Origin: Ashinkailepas kermadecensis
Taxonomy: Eukaryota; Arthropoda; Thecostraca; Neolepadidae
Reading direction: 5' to 3'
Assembly: GCA_034440615.1 (NCBI GenBank)
Contig: JAOTOM010004553.1
Location: 192,501-256,500 of the forward strand
Length of the DNA: 64,000 bases
In this document: piece after piece, positions 32,383-44,000 of the stretch
Position numbering within the stretch: the first letter of the stretch is position 1
Layout of the letters: every line of letters starts with the position of its first letter
Notes under the pieces: generated by a model
Databases searched by the model: none
The model's input: only the letters and a program-made list of their open reading frames with translations
What the model was told of the DNA's origin: nothing
Made by a program: the position numbers and the translations under genes

Positions 32383-32490
32383 TACGTTTATGTACGGTAG
32401 TCCATGGATTTTCCTATATATATACACACACATGTATATATATATGTGTGTGTGTGTGTGAAAATCCATCGACAACCGTACATAAACGTA
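32383..32490. repeat. 30-bp inverted repeat flanking a TA/TG microsatellite
   Basis: tacgtttatgtacggt...ggatttt (32383-32412) is inverted at 32461-32490 with two mismatches. The loop is (TATA)(CA)(TATA)(TG). Confidence 0.93.
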
Positions 32491-32494
32491 GTCT

Positions 32495-33094
32495 GCAGTT
32501 GCACGCCTGTCTTCTTCAATCTTCTTGCTTTCTTCGGACGGTGGCTCGCAAAATGAGCAGAAATTATGACTTATTCCTGCCTCGGCTATGCAGTATCGTC
32601 ACATGATTGGCTTATTTTAAAGTCGACATCAAGTTGGTTCTGTATTTTAATCGTGTGACAGTCATGCAAACAAGTTATACTTAAAATAACGTACACATTA
32701 ACTCGATCGGGCGTAATCAGCCACCCATACAACGGGGGCACGTCACTCTACTCTAGCTTTGTCGCATAACATTTCTCACTCGAGGCCGTCCGATATATTT
32801 ATCTGCATACACAAGCGCAGGCCGGTGCAAACGTCGCACCAAATACTGAAGCGGCCGGCGCTGTGGCCGCTGGCGGCGGCGCCCCGGCTGCCGCGCCTTT
32901 GAGCACCACGTATGGAATGGGAGAGTATTGACACGCCAGTATGTACAGGTTTGATTGTGCGCGCACGACGGACGACTCGGTGAGGTAGCACATGATGATG
33001 GGCGCGGCGACGGGCTCTGACTTAGATTCACGCGGGTGACGTCACACACACATACGCGCGCGCGCGCGGCAACGTCATAGCGGCGCGGGCGGCG
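32495..33094 (-). other. Downstream flank / probable 3' UTR of the RhoGAP gene
   Basis: Non-coding on both strands, with a CG-alternating run near 33055-33068. No canonical polyadenylation hexamer was recognised on the minus strand, so the transcript end is not placed. Confidence 0.45.
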
Positions 33095-35004
33095 TCACAC
33101 GTACGACTCCTCGCCGTAGTTCGAGCTGCCGGCCGAGTCGGAGCGTCTGTGGCCGGGCGCCGGCCGCGGTGCCGGCAACTGCGCGTACACGTCGGCGGCA
33201 CCAGCGCGGTGCAGCGGCGGGTGCCGGTACGGCGGCGGCGCGGCGCCCGTCACGTCCGCGCTGAACATGGCGCGCAGGCGCGTCACCGACCAGCTGATCT
33301 CGCCGCGCAGCTCGGTCGCCTCGTCGCCGGCCCACTCGAGCTCCGTCTCCGGCTCGTCCGGCTCGTCCTGGCCGGCAGAGCGCGAGCGCAGCGTCTGACG
33401 GTCGCGGCGCCGGTTGCGGCCGCGCCGCTCGCTGGGCCCGACCGGCGCCGGCGGCGCCGCCGGCGGCGGCTCGATCTCCACCAGCGTCACGTGCGCCGGC
33501 CGCGCCGGCCAGTCGTCGGCCGGCGCGGCCGCCTCCGTCTGCGTCTCCACCTCGCGCTTGGAGACCTTGCGCTTGGGCCGCTGCGGCCGCGCCGGCGTCG
33601 ACTCGCCGCCAATCTGGATGACGGTGCGCTCCTTGGGCGGCAGCGCCGGCGGCAGCTCGACCGGCCGCCGCGCCGCATACTCGGCAGCGTTCACGTGCAC
33701 CGGCGGCAGCTGCTTGAGCCGACCGAGCGTCGGCGCACCGCCGCTCAGCCGCTTCACCGGCGACTTCTGCTTGGGCGGTAGCGGCGGCGCCTCCGTCTTG
33801 GGCGGCAGCGGTGGCGGCGGCGCCCCCTCGTCGCCCGACACGGCACGCACCGGCGAAGCGTGCACCATGTCCGGACTCGCCGTCTGCTGCGCGTAGATGC
33901 GCAAACTCTCGGCGTACAGCTGCTTGGCGCGGCTCGACAGGATCGTCTGCTCGCGGATGAGCTGCTCGGGCACACCGGTGCTGCCGCCGCCCGGCGACTT
34001 CTGGAACCACTGTCTGCGGCTCAGAGTGGCGTCGTAGCTCGGCGGCGTGCTGGCCTCCAGCGAGCGGACCGTTCCCGTGCTGCGCACCGTGCTGAAGCTG
34101 CCCGTGCGCGACGACTTGAAGCTGCTGTGACGCGACGCGTGCGAGCCGCTGTCGGAGCGGCTGTCAAGCGTGCCGTAGGCGCGCTCCCACAGATCGTTGG
34201 CCAACGCGCAGTCCTTGCTGCGCGAGTTGGAGCGCGACACGTGCGGCGTCGAGTCGTCGTCGGACAGCGTCGACGAGTCGTACGACCGATCCGCCTCGTC
34301 GATGTGCGGCGTCGAGCGGCTGCGCTGCCAGTCCTGCGCCGTGTCGGCCGCCGGCCGCGCCGCCACCGGCGCGCTCGCGTCGCGTCGCTCCACGATGTGG
34401 TGCGCCGACTTGGAGCGCATCATTGGCGGCGAGAGGCTGGCGCGCGGCGGCGGCGGCGCGTGGCGCGGCGCCGCCGGCCCGACAGGACTGTAGCCGTTGA
34501 GCAGGCTCTCCTCGGACGCGCTGCGCCGCATGACGCGCGGTTCGGGACGACCGCCGGCGCGCCGCAGCGGATGGTGCTGGCGCGTCCAGTCTTGCCGCTT
34601 GAAGTGCGGGTTGGTGTCGCGCGCCGGCGGCCGAGCGTACACGCCGTCCGCCGGACTGTAGGCGCGGCCGCTGTCGGCGGGCGTCGAGCGCGCCGGCGCC
34701 AGCGGCCGGCGGCACACCGCCGAGTAGATGGCGCTCGAGTTGGCCGGCGCCGGGTAGTGTCGGCAGCCGGCGTCCGAGCCGCGTCCGCTCGAGTAGACGC
34801 TCTTCTGGCCGCTGTGACCCGACGACGTCGACTCGGACTCCTCGTCGTCTGGCGTGTAGAGCTGCGTGTCGGACAGGGTGAGGCCCGAGTCGCGGCTCAG
34901 GTTCGTCACCGACATCTTATCCTTGCGCGGCAGCGGCTCGTTCTCGCCGAGCAGCTCGCGCTCCAGACTGTCGATCGACGAGTCGTCTCGCCGCACGCCG
35001 CCGG
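33095..35004 (-). CDS. ARHGAP20: ARHGAP20-like exon 10: disordered tail and stop
   Basis: A 1910-nt terminal exon after the acceptor ccctccgacag. It opens with DDSSIDSLERELL and LTLSDTQLY, blocks also found after the GAP domain in vertebrate ARHGAP20. The rest is low-complexity Ser/Arg/Pro sequence with three SH3-type PxLPPK motifs (PPPPLPPK, APPLPPK, PPALPPK). The last four residues, ESYV before TGA at 33095-33097, fit a class I PDZ ligand. Third positions are almost all G or C, which opens long antisense frames that are not genes. Confidence 0.93.
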
Positions 35005-38000
35005 CTGTCGGAGGGACGACCAACAGGTCAGCAGCTCGTCCCACACCAGGTGTCCACACACATCGTTGATGATGATTATTGTGGTTTTAGGGTGCGTCAA
35101 CCCATGTGGGTTACCACACACATCGTGCCAGACATCAGCATCCGTTGGCATCACATGTTGTAAAGTTAGCATTAACCATCCTTATAAGCTAGCATCAGAT
35201 ATAAAGCTAGCCGGGAACAACAAAGACTCGCTACTTTCACTATCTGACTATTAGCTCCTCCATCACATCGTGATCAATACAGACGAACGTCGGCAAAAAA
35301 AGGTATCGACTTCCGACACCAGCCAAAAGTCACATGATTGAAGTGTGCAGATGGGCACCGCACCACCTGCGCCGCCCACACCGCGTCGCCGCTCACAACA
35401 CGTCCACTCACAGCTGTGAAGACTGTCGCTCTCCTCGGCGCCGCTGTCGGTGCGCACCTCGCGCTCGGGCGGCGGCCCGAACAGCGCCACACACTCGGAG
35501 CCGAACAGCGGCACGCACTTGTCGATGAGGAACTCGACCACGCTGGGCAGCAGCTTGGCGCCGTCGGAGGTGAGCGCGTGCGCCGGGTTGGCCGGCGCCA
35601 GCAGCGACGGCCCGACGCAGACGGCCACGTTGGCGGCCGACATGAGGTTGTGCTGGCTGCGCCGCGCGATGTGGTGCAGCACACACAGCAGGTGGCAGAG
35701 CAGCGTCGCGTGGGACGTCGGCAGTCGAGAGCACAGTCTGCCGGCAGACGCCGCGTTACGCCACGCCCACGAGGCTGGACGGCGCGGAGCGCGTGGGAGG
35801 CGTCAGAGGAGTGACCCGGCTGGGAGGAGGCACGGCGAACAGGTCATGACATGCGGTGGGTCACGGCGCCGGGTCAAAATCTCCCGATGACTTCAGATAA
35901 ATGAATCACGGGTGGCCGGTGAGTACGAGTGTGTTTGCTCTCGGGCATATACGACAAAAGCTGATGTGAGCGACCCAGCCCGTAATGACTATCGCATCCT
36001 CGAAACTTTGGTGTTCGAAACTGAATAAGGTGTTTTGTTATCCTTCTGCTTCCTTCCCCGATATCCGTTGACAAATATCTAGTTTTATCAGCTTTCACAA
36101 TTATAATAATTCCTCAGAATACTCAGATTGTGTGTGCTAGGAAATGCTTTGCGGCGACATTCTCCGTGCCGGGGATGCCTCTGCTCGCTGCGCGACATAT
36201 AGTAACCGCAACCGTGCCGCCATCGTTCTCGCCCGACTATAATATTACCTGACCCTATACCTGCAACGCAGCACCCCCTACAGCCGGCACCTTGCCCTCG
36301 CTCATCCATTGTCCCAAATGCGATTTATATTGGCATCACCGCAGCATACATCCAAGCAAAGCAGTTAACGCTGCAATCCGCTAACTGACCAATGCAGTCG
36401 ATGCGCCCTAAAGCCCAAATAACGCTGCAATCACACAACAGGCGTTCATGCGATTTTCGGGACGCTTGACGCCACCGCCGACTCATGACTCACTCTCTGA
36501 CTCGAACGAGTTTCTCCTGCTCGTCCTCGATGTCGGGCACCTCGCGCCACTCGTCGTACAGGTCGGAGCCGAGCAGCGCGTCCGGCAACGACCGGATGAA
36601 GTCCTTCAGCAGCGCCGCCAGCACGTAGATGTTCACAGACTCCATGTTTACCTGAGGACGACACGTACACACGGTGACCTGAGGTCATGAACTCGTGTTG
36701 AGGGCGTGTCATGATCTTGAGGGCGTGTCATGCTGGCCAGGGAACCATTAACGTGTGTATAATTGTCTAATGAGAGACAATATACGGTTGGGATTTAAAT
36801 GCACGCATTTGCTGACGCTCTCCGCTCCAGCTGTTCTCCGGCCCCTGACATGGAGAGCGCACATGTTTTTTTTTTAAAAAAAAGTCCATTAGTCCATTAG
36901 TCTTCTAACCACCTCCTTGTACCCTATTGCTAGGAACATACTAGTTCACATAAAACCGCGCCCATATTTTCGCGGCCCAACATGGTACACATCATTGAAC
37001 CGAGGACACATTGAACGGGTTTGTGGTATTGGACATGACCAGGAGTGGTGTAGCGCGGACCAGTGATCCCCGCTGGATGGGAGCGGCCGGTTGGTCTGCA
37101 GCGGCCACACCGGCAGCCCCGAACACAACAGCGGCAGACAACTGCCACACCGGCAGCCCTGAACACAACACCGGCAGACAACTGCCACACCGGCAGCTTT
37201 GAACACAACGGCGGCAGACACCGGCCACACCGACAGCTCTGAACTTGCACGGCGCACCACTGTGCAGCAAAAACGACCGCAGCACTCCACTCACGTCCAC
37301 TTCGCTGTCCAGTTTTTCCCGCATTTCTTTGACAATGCGCGCGTTGGCCGACTTTCGGAAAATGCCCACAGTGAAGGGGCCCTTCATGAACAGCTGCAGC
37401 AGCATGTCCTGCAACACAAGCAACGCATTCCAGTCAGATCACAGCGAAGGCGTGGATGGGGAGGGTGAACTTAGCACCGCTCACATTTGCAGTGGCAAAA
37501 TGACATCGAAATTCCAGCGCAATCGAATAGTCTGCTCAAAAGCTTGCTATTAATTAGGTCACGGTGCAGGCATTGCTGGACATTTTCACCCAGACACTGC
37601 ATGATTATCTCGAGTCACACGGCCCCACCACCGAGATGTAATGTTTAAATCAGTTCACACAACCATCATCATTTTCACATTCATGCCCGCCACGAACTTC
37701 CTGTATTCCCTGAGTCACGCACACCGCGACAATTACCCCATTTACATGAGCAACTAAACGTCCGAATACGACGCCATTAGAAAAACGTACGAAAATACTG
37801 CTCTTGCAAACGGACTTCTGGAATACCAAAACATCCAAAAAGCTTAGCAGTATTTTCGTATGTTTTCCTAATCGCATCGTATTCGGAAGTATCGCCACTC
37901 ACAAAGGCTGGGTAAATGAGACAGTGAGGTGTGCCATCACAGCCTCGTCACGGGTGTCCCTGGATGGCATCGGTCGGGCGACACCATCCGCATTTCACCA

Positions 38001-41000
38001 CACAACCCACGTGGTGACATTGAGCGTCGCGAACACCGGAGTTGATCTAGGCATTCACCACCACTAAGCAATGACCTAGTCAAATCTCCTCACTAGTCAA
38101 AGCAATACGAGTCAAATCTCCTCGCCAGTCAATCCAGCAACTGTACAAGAACATCGAATACTCACAATCATCTCGCACATTCTCTGGCGAAACCACCTCC
38201 AAACATCCACCTTTCCTCCCTCGCTCCCCATCTTCCAACACAGCCGTCACCCATCACGCTGGGAAACCTCAGCACCGCCACGTGCCGCCGCACTCACCAT
38301 GATAGGCTTCGGCACAGCCTCATTCTCGCAGAGCCGGGACAGCGGCTGGCCGAACAGCAGGCCCGAGCTGCACGTGCTGATGGCGCTGTCGATGCTGTCC
38401 GACTTGCTGTTGGTGCGCCGAAACACCTTGTGGATGCGAATCGGCGACTTCTTGAGCACCTTCTTCTTTTTGGCGGGGTCCGGCGACGGCGTGAGACAGT
38501 TTTTGCGCGCGTACCTGGCAAGGAGCGTAAGGTTACGGTTCAGAGCCAGAGTCAGCATAGACGTAGCTAGCATGTGAGTGGCTGACAAGTCATCTGTAGA
38601 CGGCATGACATATGTCAGACGTATTCTCGCATTAGCATTACCAAATGAACACGTGCAAGCGCACCGAATGACAGTGAGCCGGTAAATGAGCGGCTGGAAG
38701 CTGTCCTAATCTCGGCACAGTAGCAATGTCAGTAGCCCGGATAGACAGTGTCGGTGTCTTGTCGTTCTTATCTCTGACCAGGATCAATTGAATGACTGGT
38801 GGCACAGGTGGATCGCGGCCGCATGTCTTGTTGGCTTCTTAGTCCACCACACGGATGTTTGACAACCACGCCACAATGTACCCTGATTGCTACGCCTGTC
38901 ATGGAAGAATCAGTGCCTCCTGGGTTAGTTAGATATAGGGCCAATATCGCAGGACTAATGCCAAACGGTGCCATGAGTATTCATGAGGAGAGGCAGTGTT
39001 TTGCAGACATTAACGACGAGAAGGCAATACGAGGGTAGTACCAAAGGAATCATGCCCATTTCATGCAGGTATATCGAGAAAACATGCTTCCACAAACAGA
39101 CAACAGATACCGCTATGAGCGACCAACATGAAGCTAGTATTCCTTTTAGCCCGGCATGTCGGCAGACCACGCCAGCACGTCCCGCCCCGCCAACTCGGCT
39201 ACGGCAGATCCAGATCACGCCAGCACGTCCCGCCCCGCCAACTCGGCTACAGCAGATCCAGATCACGCCAGCACGTCCCGCCCCGCCAACTCGGCTACGG
39301 CAGATCCAGATCACGCCAGCACGTCTCACCCCGCCAACTCGGCTACGGCAGATCCAGATCACGCCAGCACGTCCCGCCCCGCCAACTCGGCTACGGCAGA
39401 TCCAGATCACGCCAGCACGTCTCGCCCCGCGAACTCGGCTACAGCAGATCCAGATCACGCCAGCACGTCCCGCCCCGCCAACTCGGCTACGGCATGACAC
39501 ACACACACACACACATACCTCAGTATGAACTGGCACTTGAGGCTGGGGTCCGTGTTGTAGACGTTATTGCAGTGGTCCATCTCGACGCCGTCCTCGGACA
39601 AAAACTCGCGGACGAAGTTCATCTTGATGGCGAACGGCAGCTCGTGTCCGATGAGCGGGTAGGGCGCGTCCTCCAGGCCGGCGCGCACCCACAGCTGGTA
39701 GTCGGCAGCGCTGGCCGACGTCATCTCCAGGTTTGTGAGCGCGTGGCGGACACAGTCGCGCGCCGGCAGCGACGAGCCCACGCTGAGAGTCTTGCACTGG
39801 GGGCGAGGTCACACGGCGCGTGTAAGGCGCGGACAAGGTTACGGAGACAAGAACGCGCGTGTCTGGCGGCGAGAAGGCAAGCATAACTTAAACGGGTGTC
39901 CACAGCTGTGGGAGGGTGGAACGCAGCCAAAACACAAAAAAACTCATTCACAGCGGGGAGCAGGGTGTGAATTAGCATCAAGACCTGCACCACAAGCCGC
40001 ATCAAACGACGACGCAATGCGCATCACGTGACAGGGTAGTGTCGCACCGTGAAGAGATAAGTGTCCCTTATGAGGGAGAGATGTGTGACACAACGAAGAG
40101 AAAGCCTTCACATAAAGCGGAGAGAGGCCATAAATAAGGTGCTGGATGGGTATCACGCAGCAGACAAGGCGACGTCGCATAACACGAGGAGGGAGGTGCG
40201 ACATATGGGGTCCAACCATTGTGCCCCATATGACGGTGCCCACAAATGGTGAAGAAGCAATAGTTCGAAACACCTCCTCCCCCACCCGAGCTGGGAACAG
40301 CCGACTGAGCCCCGTACTAAGATATAAGCAACACTCGGGACATGGCGTGACGGAACGGCACGACTAGATCTGACGACATGCGCCACGAACGTCGTCACGA
40401 CCAGATCCGACAACCCGCGCCACAAACGTCACCACGAGCAGATCTGACGACACGCGCCACAAACGTCACCACGACCAGAACTGACAATCCGCACCACAAA
40501 GGTCACCACGATCAGACCTGACAACCCGCGCCACAAACGTCACCACGGCCAGATCCGATAACACGCGCCACAAACGTCACCACGGCCAGATCTGACGGGA
40601 CGCGCCACAAAAGTCACCACGACCAGATCTGACAACCCGCGCCACAAACGTCACCACGGCCAGATCTGACGGGACGCGCCACAAAGGTCACCACGACCAG
40701 ATCTGACAACCCGCGCCACAAACGTCACCACGACCAGATCTGACGACACGCGCCACAAACGTCACCACGAGCAGATCTGACGACACGCGCCACAAACGTC
40801 ACCACGACCAGAACTGACAATCCGCACCACAAAGGTCACCACGATCAGACCTGACAACCCGCGCCACAAACGTCACCACGAGCAGATCTGACGACACGCG
40901 CCACAAACGTCACCACGACCAGATCTGACGACACGCGCCACAAACGTTCACCACGGCCAGATCTGACGACACGCGCCACAAACGTCACCACGACCAGACC

Positions 41001-44000
41001 TGACGACACGCGCCACAAACGTTCACCACGAGCAGATCTGACGGGACGCGCCACAAAAGTCACCACGAGCAGATCTGACGACACGCGCCACAAACGTCAC
41101 CACGAGCAGATCTGACGACACGCGCCACAAACGTCACCACGACCAGATCTGACGACACGCGCCACAAACGTCACCACGGCCAGATCTGACGGGACGCGCC
41201 ACAAAAGTCACCACGACCAGACCTGACAACCCGCGCCACAAACGTCACGACTAGATCTGACGACACACGCCACAAACATTATTCAACTCCACGTAACGCC
41301 TCTCACTGCCGAACGGCCACAGCGAGACACGAGCACCGGGGCCTGCAACGGAGCGACAACAGCACAACACCGCGGTCGGCGACCTTTCTCGCCGGCCTTC
41401 CATCCAACCTCGTCACTCCAGCGCCCCCCCCCTTCCTCGGAGCTGGCACTCACAAAGTCGATGTTGTTGACCTGGTCGTAGTAGACCACCTGGATGGTGG
41501 TGGCCTTGGCCTCGGTCTCCCGTTCATCGGTGATCATCTGGTTCAGCTTGTTGTACCACAGGTCACGGGTAGACGGGCAACTGTGGACAGAGGGGTGGTT
41601 GGTGGGGGTCATCAGTGGGGACGGCGGGGGTCGCCGATGAGAACATTGCCTTGCATGGTTGTTAACAGTTCGGATTAAGAACTAATAAGGAAAAGTAAAT
41701 TAAATTGGACTGTTCGAAGGACCGACTAGGGGAGGGAGTAATGGGACGATCGAAGGTGTCAACATGGCCAGTATGACAATAGGGCAGAGAGCAGAGACAT
41801 CGGGCAGATATGGACCCGAAGTCCGTTAGTAGAGACATCAGTCAGGGGTTCCAGTCATTGGGCAGATATGGACCCGAAGTCCGTTAGTAGGGACATCAGT
41901 CAGGGGTTCCAGTCATTGGGCAGATATGGACCCGAAGTCCGTTAGTAGAGACATCAGTCAGGGGTTCCAGTCATTGGGCAGATATGGACCCGAAGTCCGT
42001 TAGCAGAGACATCAGCCAGGGGTTAGCTGGGTCCGATGAGGTACTGTAGACACTGACGCTGGTGGCGGAGCTACTGCTTCGCGTTCGTCCGTGCCGTTGG
42101 CGGGGTCAGTGGGACGCTCAATGTAGTAAGCGTGGAGGTCAGTCGGCCCAGTGTGAAGGTCAGCTGGGTCATTATGAATGTCGGCTGGGTCGAAGTGGAG
42201 GTCAGCAGAGTAAGAGGGTCCATTCTTCAGCGGGCCATCAATAGCCCGACGGGACCCAAAACACGACTGCAGCGACGCACCACCATCAACAGCGCGGCAC
42301 GCCCGGCACCTTCAGCACATACATTTGCATAGTTTGCATCGCGTGCAATAAACAAGCGGCGTCGCTGCTGAAACCGGACGCTGACAGGAATCGGGGGGTG
42401 GTGCGGGTCGAACCTGACAGCTCGCCAAGCCAATCGGAGGGTGTGTCGGTCGGTCGAGGCGCAGGGATAGTCACGGTGAGCAGCCGCGGTGAGGCGATAG
42501 CTCCGGCGCCCGGGCTGTCTGTCGGCCGGCGGACCACACAGCTGCACTGCCACCGCCGCCACACACTCGGGGAACAGGACCACCGGCGGGCCGGCGCCGG
42601 CACCGAGCGGCCACTGTCCGCGGGCACCCGGCAACCACCGCACCCTCCCGTCCCTGTCACGGTAATGAGGGGTGGTGGAAGGCCGGGGCACCCGCCGTCC
42701 GTCGGGCAGAGCAGAGACAACGGCGGGGAGCAGGCGGGGGCGGCACGACTCGGAGCCCAACTAGCGAGCGCGCCGCTGAACAAACACCGGCCGGGCCGCC
42801 GGCAGGCAGGAGAGCAGCACGCTGGGACTGTCCGCCCAGTGTCCCATCTAGGCTTCCGGCCAACCTCGCTGAAAAGGCGTGACGAGCCGGCCCACAAGAG
42901 CCGAGAGCCGGCCACAAGCGCGGCCAAGGCATCCGGACAGTCGACCGCGGCCCAACCCGATAATTGGCGACCGGCGCGCGCATAAATAACCCATCGTATC
43001 TCCGATATTCCAATGAAGCCATTATCTTCCCTCCAATCCAGCCCAGGGTTCATGTCGCCTAACGATGTGCGGGTCGATAATCCCTGAGGCCGGCGTAATT
43101 CTAGAGCAGCGGCTGCCGGGGTGTTCTGGCTTTGCTCTCTGGGAGAGATTAGCGCCCGAGGTGAGGATGCGTGGCGACTCGGGGGCGGCGCCGGGCGAGA
43201 TTGAGCGGCTCGGATCAGAGAAAGCCGTCGTGCGGCGGTGATGACGGCGCGATATCGCGTCGGCATCCCGCGCATGCCCGTAACGGCCGGCTAGCTCTGG
43301 CGTGTCCGTGACGTAAGCAGCGGCCGTCGGCGGTGCTGTGCAACACGTCTGCCGGCCGATGACGTAACAGGTGACGGCGGCGCGGCGCACCACCGGCCGC
43401 CGGGCTGGCATGCGTCGCTGCACCGCACGAGAGTGTGTGAGAGCGGCGCTGCAACACGGCCACGGTGAGAGCGTGGGACCTGCAGGAGAGTGTGCCGGCG
43501 GCGACGCTCTCTGAAAGCGAGAGTTGCCGGCTGATGTCGGTGCCCGGGTGTGGTCTCTCGGCCGCCGGCAGCTGCTTCGGCGACAGACTGCGATCTTGGC
43601 GGCAGTGGAGATTGTTGGAGGTGCAGAGGGAATTGTACCGCAGGGTGGCTTTTGGATGTGTGGAAAGGTTTGGTAGCGAGGAGTGGGACGCGGTAGTACC
43701 CGGGAATCATGGTGGAAGGGAGGAGTTTTGGCGGTGGGGAGTGGCCATTGGCGGATAATTATCAGTAACCGGGAAGGCGCTTCATTGCTTGGAACATGAT
43801 GTTGGCAACTTCGGCATGATCTAGGTAATCGTGGAGGGCGTGGCATACGCAACATGGATCATCGGCAATCTGGGCGGGTTCTCCGTAACACGGGCGTCAT
43901 CTGAGTGGTCCCGACGTGACCCAAAATCCAGCATCCCGTCATCTCCTGGAACGAGTTGGCCAGTCTGGCCGGCTCTCGTGTTCGCCCGCGGCGACCACAC

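Noticed and set aside
33860..35254. 464-codon open frame on the plus strand opposite exon 10
   Set aside because: It is the antisense of a GC-rich coding exon, is Arg/Ala/Val-rich with no domain, and extends across a splice site.
40353..41278. Regular 37-bp repeats resembling a CRISPR array
   Set aside because: The units are head-to-tail without spacers and lie in a eukaryotic intron; it is a minisatellite.
42286..43275. 329-codon frame on the minus strand in intron 3
   Set aside because: Open by CpG-rich composition; no domain, and vertebrate ARHGAP20 aligns across the flanking exons without it.
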